Source: Clostridia bacterium (lineage in GTDB: Bacteria; Bacillota_A; Clostridia; Christensenellales; Aristaeellaceae). Taken from it: a DNA stretch of 17,255 nucleotides. This document shows, one piece after another, positions 1 through 6,833 of the stretch. Each line of letters starts with the position of its first letter. Position 1 is the first letter of the stretch. Made by a program: the position numbers and the translations under genes. The stretch spans positions 1-17,255 of the forward strand of contig JAFXMP010000343.1 in the NCBI GenBank assembly GCA_017530275.1, written 5' to 3'. The notes beneath the pieces are model-generated. The model saw only the letters and a list, made by a program, of their open reading frames with translations. It had not been told where the DNA came from and made no database searches.

Positions 1-102
1 ATCGGAACTTTTTTCGGCTTTTTCCTTGTTTTATAAGGCCTTTAGAAAAAAGTTCCGATAATATTTGAGTTCCGATAACCCTTTTTATCGGAACGTTCCG
101 AT
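1..102. repeat. Cluster of GTTCCGAT octamers in both orientations
   Basis: Five perfect copies of the octamer GTTCCGAT or its complement lie at 1-8, 52-59, 69-76, 87-94 and 95-102. The last two abut to make a 16-base perfect palindrome (87-102). The first two extend into a 14-base perfect inverted repeat (1-14 with 46-59) around a 31-base AT-rich spacer. The cluster lies past the relaxase stop, next to the hairpin array at 119-220, so a protein-binding role at a transfer or replication origin is plausible. That role is inference. The window begins inside the repeat, so more copies may lie to the left. Confidence 0.7.
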
Positions 103-118
103 AAAAATCGCAAGCGGG

Positions 119-220
119 GCATCGTGATACCATAATTCACGATGCGGCTTGTTGGGGAAGCGTCCCCAAGCCCCCGAGATCGCATGGTAAACCATGCGGC
201 TGCGCGTTTTTTCAAAACGC
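119..220. other. Hairpin array, candidate oriT of the mobilizable element
   Basis: Four perfect inverted repeats follow one another: 119-127/137-145 (9 bp, 9-base loop), 152-158/163-169 (7 bp, 4-base loop), 181-188/191-198 (8 bp, 2-base loop) and 204-210/214-220 (7 bp, 3-base loop). They sit 43 bases beyond the relaxase stop codon, within 262 bases that hold no convincing gene. MOBP relaxases usually nick an inverted-repeat-rich origin close to their own gene, so this is the best oriT candidate in the window. The nick site itself cannot be seen. The array could also act partly as a transcription terminator for the mob operon, although no clear U-tract follows any one stem. Confidence 0.5.
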
Positions 221-262
221 TCCTTCACTCTGGCGGGTGCCGGAGGGGTACAGCTGGAGTGA

Positions 263-1672
263 TTAGCGGACAGTCGCACGGTTCTTTTCCTCCTGACGAA
301 TGGCTTCATCCTGTTTGAGCATCTGCTCCATGTTGGCCCGGACGGTGAGCAGCTCCGTCATTTCTTCATGGACTTTCCGATACTCGGTATAGAGCTTTTT
401 CTTTTCAGCGACCAGCTGATCGTACTCGGCGGAAAGGGCCTTGATGGTGGGGAGCTTCTTCAACCCCAGCGCGTCAAATGCCTTTTTTGCTTCCCGATGC
501 ATGGCTAATTCCTGCTCATGAGCGGCTGCGAACTTTTTGGAGTTGCCGTGTTTATGGTATTCCTGGTATACATCCTGAGTGCGGATATAGTTGGTGATAT
601 GGATTTTCAGCGTACTGATTTCTTTCAGGCGCTTCTCCATGTCGTTCAGCTGATCCAGCAAGCCGTTGTTCCGTTTCGTTTTCTCGGAGGCTTCCTTTTT
701 CAGCGTTTCAAAGTCCAGGTCGTGCTCCGACATATACAGGACTGTCTTCGCCATCTGTTTCAGGTAGTACGTTTTGCCCCAGCGCTCGTATCCGGGAGAG
801 CCGTTCTTTTGCATTTTGGCCTGGATATTGGTGAGCAGCGCCAGCCGTTCATTCTGCTTGGAGAGGCCGTGGTAATTCCGTTTCGGTTTATGCGCACGGT
901 TCCCTTTGAATACGGCTGTCAGCGCTTCTTCCGAGTATTCTTCCCCCAGCGACTCCAACCGCTTGAAACGCTGCTGACCGGGTTTACGGAAAGAGATGTG
1001 CTTTCCGCGCTTGATTTCCCAACCTGTCGCTTCCAGCAACTTCAGCAATTCTTCCAGGGTTCGCGGTTTTTCCATCAGCGCAATGTCGATAGCTTCCCGC
1101 AGCTCGTCCCGATGGGTGCGCCGGTAATTCTCGCCCAGCCACTTGTTGTATTTCTTCCCCTTGTTCATGGGATGCTCGATTACGGAGTAGCCGTTTTCCA
1201 GACAGATCATGTCGCTGAGCCGTGCCAGCGCCTTTTTCGAGCCCTGGAAGTCCCGGAATTTTCGGTCACAGTCCAGATTGATGGCGTTAAAAATGATGTG
1301 GTTATGGATATGGTGTTTATCGGTATGCGTGGCGACGATAAAAGAATGGTTGCCTTTCGTGAACCGCATCGCCAGTTCATTTCCCAGCCGGTTTGCTTCT
1401 TCCGGGGTGATCTCGCCAGGAACAAACGATTGCCGCAGGTGGTATGCGATCACATCGTCTTTACCGCGCAACCGACCCGTGCGCTGGATGTATGTGCGTT
1501 TATCCAGCAGGAAGTCGGCTCCATAGAGCCGCGGTTCACACTCATAGGCGGTAATCAGTTCTTCGTTGTTTGTTTTCTTGGGGTCGTCGATATATCCGAT
1601 GATGCGGCGTAACGCCTCTGCCGGGCTTCCGTCCTTGCCCGCGTGTAAGGCGAATAGATTTGTGGCTGCCAT
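263..1672 (-). CDS. MOBP-type relaxase / mobilization nuclease
   Basis: This 469-residue protein should nick one strand at oriT and pilot it into a recipient cell. The N-terminal relaxase/mobilization nuclease domain spans roughly residues 10-260. It shows the three-histidine metal motif H116-T-D118-K-H-H121-I-H123-N-H125 and a probable nicking tyrosine in GYIDDPKKT (Y27), as in MOBP relaxases. The C-terminal 180 residues are charged and helical, with likely coiled coil. The start chosen is the ATG at 1672-1670, because GGAGG (1681-1685) sits eight bases ahead of it; an upstream in-frame TTG overlaps that ribosome site. The gene follows the serine recombinase with a hairpin between them (1694-1723). 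No coupling protein or type IV secretion gene is present, so transfer probably needs a helper element. Assignment to the family is firm; the exact MOB subfamily is not. Confidence 0.9.
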   Translation of the reverse strand: MAATNLFALHAGKDGSPAEALRRIIGYIDDPKKTNNEELITAYECEPRLYGADFLLDKRTYIQRTGRLRGKDDVIAYHLRQSFVPGEITPEEANRLGNELAMRFTKGNHSFIVATHTDKHHIHNHIIFNAINLDCDRKFRDFQGSKKALARLSDMICLENGYSVIEHPMNKGKKYNKWLGENYRRTHRDELREAIDIALMEKPRTLEELLKLLEATGWEIKRGKHISFRKPGQQRFKRLESLGEEYSEEALTAVFKGNRAHKPKRNYHGLSKQNERLALLTNIQAKMQKNGSPGYERWGKTYYLKQMAKTVLYMSEHDLDFETLKKEASEKTKRNNGLLDQLNDMEKRLKEISTLKIHITNYIRTQDVYQEYHKHGNSKKFAAAHEQELAMHREAKKAFDALGLKKLPTIKALSAEYDQLVAEKKKLYTEYRKVHEEMTELLTVRANMEQMLKQDEAIRQEEKNRATVR

Positions 1673-1693
1673 TTTCTTTTCCTCCAATCAAAG

Positions 1694-1723
1694 GGAGGCG
1701 TGAAGATTGCTCCTCACGCCTCC
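1694..1723 (-). promoter_or_regulatory. Hairpin between recombinase and relaxase genes
   Basis: A perfect 10-base inverted repeat (1694-1703 with 1714-1723, 10-base loop) fills most of the 67-base gap between the recombinase stop and the relaxase start. On the minus-strand transcript the 5' arm begins GGAGG and the 3' arm ends CCUCC. The relaxase ribosome site GGAGG follows eight bases later. No U-tract follows, so a simple terminator is less likely than an RNA-stability or translation-control element. The regulatory role is inference. Confidence 0.55.
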
Positions 1724-1739
1724 AAAGGTATTGTTTTCA

Positions 1740-3545
1740 TTATGCGGATTTTTGCTGGCTGGCTGCTTCCGCTGCCAGTTTTGCCTGTTTCCGCTTTTGC
1801 TGATATTCCCGGTTGTATTTCCGCTGCTTGCGCTTCTTTTCTGCTTCCGGGTTTTCTTCGTTCTGCGTTTCCTGAATCGGCACGTCGAATTTGCCGATGT
1901 ATTTGAGATATATTTCTACTTCCTGTGTCCGTTCCCCGTCGATCTTCTCCGGGGCATGAACCAGGATTTTATCCACAAATTCGTATATCATCTGCGGGGT
2001 CAGCTCGGTAAAATCGGTGTATTTCTTCGCCAGCGCCAGGAAGTGGGCAACTTTATCGGTGTCGGCTTCGTAAGCGTCCAGCTGAACCTGTTCCGTTTCA
2101 GCCAGCGCCTTCACCTCAGCCTGTTCCTTTTCGTATTCCGCGATCAGGGTATCGAATCGGCTTTCTGTAATCTTTCCGGTGGCGTAGGATTCATACAGCT
2201 TTTTGATCAGCCCGTCCAATTCGGCGGCGCGTTTTTTCGCTTTTGCGATCTTCTTTTTCAGTTCCTTTGCCGCCTGGCTCTGGCGCGTTTCGGATGCTTC
2301 CCGAACCTTCTGTTCAAATTCCTCCTTGTTGCCAATAGCATATTGGCTGGTCAGCCGAATGGTTTCCAGCACCAGGGACCGCAACGCTCGCGTGGAAATG
2401 TAATGCCGCTTGCATTCTTTTTCCAGGTGGTGCATCGTGTTTGAATAGGTGGAGCATTCATAATTGTCGTTGGGCATGAGACCGGACACGGGATCAATGC
2501 CGCCATCTTCCCTTCGCGGGTTGGGCTGTCCCCGGTGGTTATACATCTTCGCGCCGCAGTCCGCGCAGAACACCAGCCCGGTCAGGGGATTGGCAATGCC
2601 CGTCTTGTCCGTTCGATGAACTGTTTTTCGCGTCTGCTGGGCCAGATGCCAGGTGTCCGGGTCAATGATCGCTTCATGGGTGTTTTCAATAATCACCCAG
2701 TCCTCCGGCTCCTGCATCACCGCCATCTTGTCCTTGTAGGATTCTTTATGATAGCGAAAGTTGACGCTGTGCCCCATGTATTCGGGCCGGGCAATCGTCT
2801 GTATGACCGACGTGGGCGACCAGTCATAAGGCCGGTTCATGTCCGTTATATTTCTGCGAATGCCGATCCCCTTCTTCGCAAAAAACACCGATGGCCGGTC
2901 AACATGATCGTCCCGCAGAATATGGGCGATCTGTACCGGGCCTTTGCCGTTGACCGCAAGCTGGAAGATGCGCCGCACTACGGCGGCCGCTTCTTCGTCT
3001 ATCAGCCAATGATGCTTCTGCTCCGGGTCTTTTTTGTATCCGTAGATTTCATGATTCGTGGTGGGAATCCCTGTCCGGGACCGGGCCTGATATGCCGCTT
3101 TCTGCTTCCGGCTGAAGTCACGAAGATAAAACTCGTTCATGACATTTAGAATCGGGGCATACTCGCTGCTGTTCTGGTCGTTGCTGTCAATGCCGTTTCC
3201 GATTGCGATGAAGCGGATGCCGTGCTGCCGGAAGAACACCTCGGTGTAGTATCCGGTTTGCAGGTAGTCGCGCCCGATGCGGCTCATATCCTTTGCCAGC
3301 ACCGCACCGACCTTACCCGCCTCAATGTCCGCAATCAGCCGTTTCCAGGACGGCCGCTCGAAATTTCCGCCACTCCAGCCGTCATCCGTATAGTGGAAAC
3401 AATTCAAAAAGCCGTGCTCGGCGGCATACAATTCGAGGTATTTTTTCTGATTCGTTATGCTGTTGCTGTCGCCTGCCAGGTCGTCATCACAAGAAAGACG
3501 CTCGTACAGCGCCGTGCATTTATTCTCCGTCTGCCTGTTGTTCAT
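1740..3545 (-). CDS. Large serine recombinase (TnpX/Tn4451 type)
   Basis: This 601-residue site-specific recombinase should excise and integrate the element through a covalent phosphoserine intermediate. The resolvase catalytic domain covers about residues 10-155, with YERLS carrying Arg16 and the probable nucleophile Ser18, and DMSRIGRD (86-93) carrying further active-site arginines. The recombinase domain follows to about 310. A zinc ribbon has Cys327, Cys330, Cys364 and Cys378. A charged coiled coil lies at about 410-490, then a DUF4368-like segment, then a Lys/Arg/Gln-rich tail. All are typical of clostridial transposon recombinases of the TnpX group. The ATG start has AAAGGAG seven bases upstream. 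The stop is followed by the relaxase gene, and tnpW and the Xis-like gene lie just upstream, so these four probably form one recombination/mobilization operon. No frameshift is seen; it looks intact. Confidence 0.95.
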   Translation of the reverse strand: MNNRQTENKCTALYERLSCDDDLAGDSNSITNQKKYLELYAAEHGFLNCFHYTDDGWSGGNFERPSWKRLIADIEAGKVGAVLAKDMSRIGRDYLQTGYYTEVFFRQHGIRFIAIGNGIDSNDQNSSEYAPILNVMNEFYLRDFSRKQKAAYQARSRTGIPTTNHEIYGYKKDPEQKHHWLIDEEAAAVVRRIFQLAVNGKGPVQIAHILRDDHVDRPSVFFAKKGIGIRRNITDMNRPYDWSPTSVIQTIARPEYMGHSVNFRYHKESYKDKMAVMQEPEDWVIIENTHEAIIDPDTWHLAQQTRKTVHRTDKTGIANPLTGLVFCADCGAKMYNHRGQPNPRREDGGIDPVSGLMPNDNYECSTYSNTMHHLEKECKRHYISTRALRSLVLETIRLTSQYAIGNKEEFEQKVREASETRQSQAAKELKKKIAKAKKRAAELDGLIKKLYESYATGKITESRFDTLIAEYEKEQAEVKALAETEQVQLDAYEADTDKVAHFLALAKKYTDFTELTPQMIYEFVDKILVHAPEKIDGERTQEVEIYLKYIGKFDVPIQETQNEENPEAEKKRKQRKYNREYQQKRKQAKLAAEAASQQKSA

Positions 3546-3558
3546 GGGTGAACTCCTT

Positions 3559-3786
3559 TCAGGCTGGACGGCTCATCTGTGGCACCTTCATTGTACCACA
3601 GTCCCCGCCATTTGGGAAGCTGGTTTCGTCCTTTTGTTCCGAAAAATCCAGGTCATTTTGAATCAGCCGCAGCACCTTTTCCTGCATGTTTTCCTTCGCG
3701 TCGGACCGATAATGGATTTTGACGCGGTAATTGGTTCCGCCAATCCGCCGGGTGATCTCACCGGCGCTCTGATACGCCTTTTGCAT
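3559..3786 (-). CDS. tnpW: Transposon-encoded TnpW family protein
   Basis: This small basic protein of 75 residues has a core (residues 10-48) with RRIGGTNYRVKIHY followed by a helix EKVLRLIQND. It resembles the TnpW family found next to TnpX-type recombinases in Tn4451-like elements. Its biochemical role is not established. The gene ends 13 bases before the recombinase start and begins 80 bases after the Xis-like gene stop, so it is almost certainly co-transcribed with both. The ATG at 3786-3784 has AAAGGAG 12 bases upstream, a rather long spacing, but no better in-frame start exists. Family recognition is from the sequence pattern and the neighbours. Confidence 0.8.
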   Translation of the reverse strand: MQKAYQSAGEITRRIGGTNYRVKIHYRSDAKENMQEKVLRLIQNDLDFSEQKDETSFPNGGDCGTMKVPQMSRPA

Positions 3787-3866
3787 AACAAGTATAGTCT
3801 CCTTTCTGCGTTGTTCGCCGTTTTCCGCAGGGCGTTTTGTCGTGTTTTTTGTGGAACAGCCATGTA

Positions 3867-4082
3867 TTATTGCTCCCTTCCATTTACTGCGTCGTTGGTA
3901 TTCCGGCGCATCCAGTCAACCAGCGCCTGCTTCATGACCAGCTTCTTGCCGCCCACATGAAGCGTGGGGAAATCCGCACGATTCAGCAGATTGTACGCCC
4001 CGCTCCGGGACAGGTGTAGCGCTTCCGCTAATTGGCTCGCGTTCAGCACATCCGGGAGATTCTCAAAAGGTTCCCTGGGCAT
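3867..4082 (-). CDS. Excisionase-like helix-turn-helix DNA-binding protein
   Basis: This 71-residue protein carries an excisionase/MerR-type winged helix (HTH_17-like). Residues 10-30 hold VLNASQLAEALHLSRSGAYN, and residues 37-50 hold the FPTLHVGGKKLVM wing that ends in a Lys-rich turn. Such proteins bend att-site DNA and push the recombinase toward excision, or act as regulators. The start at 4082-4080 is fixed by AAAGGAGG seven bases upstream; a longer open frame to 4184 has no ribosome site and runs through a terminator. It is the first gene of the tnpW-recombinase-relaxase operon, which fits a role as recombination directionality factor. Excision control itself is inferred. Confidence 0.85.
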   Translation of the reverse strand: MPREPFENLPDVLNASQLAEALHLSRSGAYNLLNRADFPTLHVGGKKLVMKQALVDWMRRNTNDAVNGREQ

Positions 4083-4105
4083 TTCAATTCCTCCTTTCTT
4101 ACCCC

Positions 4106-4129
4106 ACATCGGACTTTTTGGACCGACGT
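4106..4129 (-). promoter_or_regulatory. Stem-loop in leader of the excisionase operon
   Basis: A 7-base inverted repeat (4106-4112 with 4123-4129, one G-U pair on the minus-strand RNA, 10-base loop) lies between the upstream terminator and the excisionase ribosome site. It could be an operator or leader hairpin for the recombination operon. Nothing in the sequence shows which. Confidence 0.35.
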
Positions 4130-4147
4130 GTCGATTTTTTGTATAAC

Positions 4148-4180
4148 AAAAACAGCCATGAAGAATCATCATGACTGCTT
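4148..4180 (-). terminator. Rho-independent terminator of the sigma-like gene
   Basis: On the minus strand an 8-bp stem (4170-4177 with 4153-4160, one G-U pair, 9-base loop) is followed at once by a run of T residues (UUUUUGUU). It lies 22 bases after the stop of the sigma-like gene. It implies that the excisionase-recombinase-relaxase genes are transcribed from their own promoter or by readthrough. Confidence 0.7.
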
Positions 4181-4201
4181 TCATTCGCTGACAGGTGCGC
4201 G

Positions 4202-5368
4202 TTATCCGGCCGCTTCACTTGAAAATTCCGTATATTGAACGGCGATCCTGTCGATCCGTTTCTTGACCGCGCTGGCTGTCTTGAATCCCACGGCTTCCGC
4301 GATCTCTGCCAGAGTGAAACGCATTTGCCGCATTTTGAGGATCCGCATATCCGTTTCGGACAAGCCCTCCTTGAATTGGTCGATGGCCGCCTTTTCAACG
4401 ACCTCCTGTTCAAACTCCGCTTTGGGATCAGGAATGTCGAAGCCCGCGTTCCCATTGATATCCGTGCCGTTCCTGGCGTGATCCTTCATCAGCTCGTCCA
4501 TGGACACGGGAGCCTGCTTTCGGTTGTGATACCAGGAGCGCTGATAGTCCCGGAAATACATGTTCTTTCCGTTGTAATCCTCCGGCTGCCGATGTTCCCA
4601 GGCGCAGTCGATGGTGGGCTGCAAATTGTTCTTCTGTATGATGCGCTCTGTCATGAACTCTACCATCACCGCAAACCGTTCGTATGGAATCCATGGCGCT
4701 TCATTGTCTTTCGGAGCACTGAACAGGAACTTCAAATCCCATTGGAACAATTCGTGCAATTCCACTTTGAAAGCGGAAGAAATATAGTAGCACAGCTTCC
4801 AAATGGGGAAGTATTCGGAATAATGGTCCCATGTTCCAGGAATGGGCTTGTACCCGCCTTTCTTATCCGGCACCTTCAATAGCTTCCACACGCACCAGGC
4901 GTAGCTGTCCGCTACCAGTTCAAAAAAAGTATAGTTACCCATCACCATGTCGATATATTTTTTCTCTTTCAGCAGCTGCTTTGGACTGCGCGGCAGTTCC
5001 AGGTAGGCGGGGCGCTGAGCCACAAATTCCTTGGGCAGCATATAAAACAGCGGGAGCATATACATGAAATTATCAGGCTTGAACCTCAATCTCAGCATCC
5101 CGCCCTTTTGCCCCTCACGCTGATAATAGATTATTTCAGGCGGATCATCCTGGCCGTTATTTTCTTTGACAGGCGGATAGCCGCTTTCTTCCTCAGCCGT
5201 CTGTTCCCTCTCGTTCTCAGTCCTGCCCCCGTCATCCCGGCCCTGCGGTTCGCTTTCCATATATCCAGCAGCTTCCGAGTCGGGGGTATTCCCAGTTTCT
5301 TCAAAATCATCGGTGTCGTTGAAGCCGTTTTCTTCAAAATTCATAGCATCATAAGCTCTTTCGTTCAT
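4202..5368 (-). CDS. Sigma-70-like helix-turn-helix regulatory protein of the mobile element
   Basis: This is a 388-residue protein. Residues 1-75 are acidic and low in complexity. A central region (about 80-280) is rich in aromatic residues with no motif I can name. The C-terminus (about 325-388) resembles sigma-70 region 4: SETDMRILKMRQMRFTLAEI followed by AEAVGFKTASAVKKRI, a helix-turn-helix that would contact a -35 element. Similar proteins recur in Bacillota mobilizable elements beside Xis, TnpW and serine recombinases. No recognisable sigma region 2 was seen, so it may be a DNA-binding regulator rather than a true sigma factor. The start ATG has GGAG eight bases upstream. It is followed by its own terminator (4148-4180), so it forms a separate transcription unit. 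Likely role, by inference: switching on the element's genes. Confidence 0.75.
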   Translation of the reverse strand: MNERAYDAMNFEENGFNDTDDFEETGNTPDSEAAGYMESEPQGRDDGGRTENEREQTAEEESGYPPVKENNGQDDPPEIIYYQREGQKGGMLRLRFKPDNFMYMLPLFYMLPKEFVAQRPAYLELPRSPKQLLKEKKYIDMVMGNYTFFELVADSYAWCVWKLLKVPDKKGGYKPIPGTWDHYSEYFPIWKLCYYISSAFKVELHELFQWDLKFLFSAPKDNEAPWIPYERFAVMVEFMTERIIQKNNLQPTIDCAWEHRQPEDYNGKNMYFRDYQRSWYHNRKQAPVSMDELMKDHARNGTDINGNAGFDIPDPKAEFEQEVVEKAAIDQFKEGLSETDMRILKMRQMRFTLAEIAEAVGFKTASAVKKRIDRIAVQYTEFSSEAAG

Positions 5369-5521
5369 AAAATCATCTCCAAATCTGTCTGAAATTGAAC
5401 CCCTCTATATATAAGGGCACAAGAAAGCCCGTTTTTTTCCACGTTTTTCAGTTTTTTTGAAAAAAATTTTTCGACACGGGAGATCGGACTGTTTTTCCTA
5501 ATTTCTGGCGTTTCTGTCCAT

Positions 5522-5839
5522 TCAGTTTTCCGGCCCGCGCACAGAATAGGAGGTACTTCCCCAAATCGTGATCCAGACATGAACATGGTGCCTCTCACAG
5601 TCCGTTGCAAGTATCGTGACCACACCATCCGATAATTCCCGGTTCCCGATCTCCCTGAACAGCATCTCATCTGGAACGAAACTTTCTCCAGAGTGGAAAT
5701 ATGCCCTCCCGCACAGACAATCCTGCCGCAAATACCATTTTAAGGGAGATAGGAATAGAATACAGTGCCCCGCAATGAATATTATGCAGCAAAGCAGGAA
5801 AATAGAACCCTTTTTCATTGCTTTTCTTCTATTTTTCAC
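5522..5839 (-). CDS. Small single-pass membrane or exported protein, coupled to the SLOG gene
   Basis: Unrecognised protein of about 105 residues. A basic N-terminus (KNRRKAMKKG) leads into one hydrophobic segment of about 20 residues (SIFLLCCIIFIAGHCILFL). About 75 residues should then lie outside the membrane, with DCLCGRAYF and a strand-rich end (VVTILATDC, HVHVWITIWG). No lipobox is evident. The start chosen is GTG at 5839-5837, because AAAGGAG lies nine bases upstream; the ATG at 5848 overlaps that ribosome site. The coding region begins inside the SLOG gene (overlap 5829-5839), so the two proteins are translationally coupled and probably work together. The base composition here is visibly more AT-rich than the mob genes and the chromosome on either side. 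No function can be assigned. Confidence 0.65.
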   Translation of the reverse strand: MKNRRKAMKKGSIFLLCCIIFIAGHCILFLSPLKWYLRQDCLCGRAYFHSGESFVPDEMLFREIGNRELSDGVVTILATDCERHHVHVWITIWGSTSYSVRGPEN

Positions 5840-6284
5840 ACTTTTCATCTCCTTTCAGGGAGCATGGAAAGTTCAGAATCCTTTTATTCTTATGCTTGGC
5901 GTAAGCCAATGCTTTTGCCGCTCCACCCCAATCATGCGTCACATAAGCAACTACCATATCCGCTTTATCAACCATCCATTCATTTCGTTTTAGAATGGCG
6001 TACCTTCGAGGAACATGCTCTAAAGAAGGATAGACTATGGCATCGTATTGGAAGGCTTCTGTTTTTCTGTTCAGATAGGGAATTACGAGTACTGACTCAA
6101 TATCTGGATGGGAATTCTTGTACTGCAATACTGCGGAAGCGGCCAGACTGTCAAATCTTCCATACCCGCCAAACAAAAATTGATGTGCGCCTTGTTCTGT
6201 CAATACCTGGAGTGTGTCACAAAGCCATGACCGAACTTTTTCTTCATCTGACAATTCCGAATGACCCAAGAACGTGATAATCAT
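5829..6284 (-). CDS. SLOG-superfamily (DUF1273/YpsA-like) predicted nucleotide-binding protein
   Basis: This protein of 151 residues has a Rossmann-like fold pattern. The N-terminal strand MIITFLGHSE is followed by an acidic helix. The loop FLFGGYGRFDSLAA matches the GGxGxFDxxA phosphate-binding signature of SLOG (SMF/DprA-LOG) proteins. The C-terminal half has VLVIPYLNRK, a helix with EWMVDKADMVVAYV, then WGGAAKALAYAKHKNKRILN, a typical last strand-helix-strand of the family. SLOG proteins are proposed to sense or process nucleotide-type ligands; the substrate here is unknown. AGGAGA lies five bases before the chosen ATG; longer upstream reading is unsupported. It is first in an operon with the small membrane protein and is divergent from an XRE repressor across a promoter region. 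Family call is firm, function open. Confidence 0.8.
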   Translation of the reverse strand: MIITFLGHSELSDEEKVRSWLCDTLQVLTEQGAHQFLFGGYGRFDSLAASAVLQYKNSHPDIESVLVIPYLNRKTEAFQYDAIVYPSLEHVPRRYAILKRNEWMVDKADMVVAYVTHDWGGAAKALAYAKHKNKRILNFPCSLKGDEKCEK

Positions 6285-6331
6285 TTCTTTCTCCTGTTGC
6301 TGCAAAGAATTTTCCTTGATATGTTCTATAG

Positions 6332-6344
6332 CCGTATAATACGG
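6332..6344. promoter_or_regulatory. Candidate operator palindrome for the XRE regulator
   Basis: A 13-base perfect palindrome, CCGTAT-A-ATACGG, starts ten bases after the -10 box of the SLOG promoter, at or just after the expected transcription start. A bound protein there would block the SLOG operon. The divergent XRE protein is the natural candidate; this pairing is inferred. Confidence 0.45.
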
Positions 6345-6353
6345 ATATAGATT

Positions 6354-6382
6354 ATTATAATGTTTTCTCTCCGTAGTTACAA
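6354..6382 (-). promoter_or_regulatory. Promoter of the SLOG/membrane-protein operon
   Basis: Reading the minus strand, TTGTAA (6377-6382) and TATAAT (6354-6359) are separated by exactly 17 bases, a near-consensus housekeeping promoter. It lies about 70 bases upstream of the SLOG start codon and inside the 129-base divergent region shared with the XRE gene. Confidence 0.65.
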
Positions 6383-6413
6383 TAAGAAAAATTGCAGCGA
6401 AGGGGGAAAAAGA

Positions 6414-6767
6414 ATGGAGTTGGATTACAAAGCCATTGGCAAACGAATCAAGATTGCCCGGATCAACGTGGACATGACGCAGGAAGCGCTGGCTGGAAAA
6501 ATCGATCTTTCTCCCTCCCACATGAGCAATATCGAAACAGGCACAACAAAAGTAAGCCTGACCACCATCGTGAACATCGCCAACGCTTTATCCGTCACAG
6601 TAGACGATCTTCTTTGTGATAATCTTATCCGGGCCAGGGTGCAGATGGAACGGGATATTCAAGCCGTGCTCGAAGGGTGCGACGATTATGAAATTCGAGT
6701 GGTCAAAAGCGTGGCGCAGGCCACCGTTGCGGCGCTTCGCCAGAACAAAGCGCTGAAGGATGAGTAA
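6414..6767 (+). CDS. XRE-family transcriptional regulator
   Basis: This 117-residue protein has an N-terminal Cro/C1-type helix-turn-helix (about residues 6-65). IGKRIKIARINVDMTQEALA, then LSPSHMSNIETGTTKVSL, then TIVNIANALSVTVDDLL is the classic XRE pattern. The remaining 50 residues (ERDIQAVLEGCDDYEIRVVK and a helix with VAQATVAALRQNKALKDE) are a short helical tail, probably for dimerisation. It is the only clear plus-strand gene in the window. It is divergent from the SLOG operon and probably represses it, itself or both, through the palindrome at 6332-6344. AAGGGGGAAAAAGA precedes the ATG. A strong bidirectional terminator follows. It may instead control the element as a whole. Confidence 0.9.
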   Translation: MELDYKAIGKRIKIARINVDMTQEALAGKIDLSPSHMSNIETGTTKVSLTTIVNIANALSVTVDDLLCDNLIRARVQMERDIQAVLEGCDDYEIRVVKSVAQATVAALRQNKALKDE

Positions 6768-6773
6768 ATGCCA

Positions 6774-6825
6774 AAAAGGAAGAAGCCCGGCTGGAGTTTC
6801 CTTTCCAACCGAGCTTCTTCCTTTT
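6774..6825. terminator. Bidirectional rho-independent terminator
   Basis: A 13-base perfect inverted repeat (6774-6786 with 6813-6825) extends inward by about nine more bases. On the minus strand that extension pairs fully using two G-U pairs. AT-rich ends give T-runs in both directions. It separates the convergent XRE gene (stop at 6765-6767) and tnpV gene (stop at 6834), and should end both transcripts. Confidence 0.85.
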
Positions 6826-6833
6826 ATATTTTG

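Noticed and set aside
1..220. CRISPR-like array from the repeated octamers
   Set aside because: The repeats are eight bases, lie in both orientations and have unequal spacing; there are no cas genes.
85..309. 74-codon minus-strand frame overlapping the relaxase 3' end
   Set aside because: It reads through the hairpin array and the relaxase end, has no ribosome site, and is better explained as structured non-coding DNA.
518..1612. Long plus-strand open frame opposite the relaxase gene
   Set aside because: It is the complement of a clear relaxase with catalytic motifs, and its product has no recognisable domain pattern.
3663..3863. 66-codon minus-strand frame over tnpW
   Set aside because: Arg-rich shadow in another frame of tnpW, which has the family pattern.
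5415..5438. GGGC/GCCC hairpin followed by seven T on the plus strand as a terminator
   Set aside because: The stem is only four bases and no plus-strand gene ends nearby.
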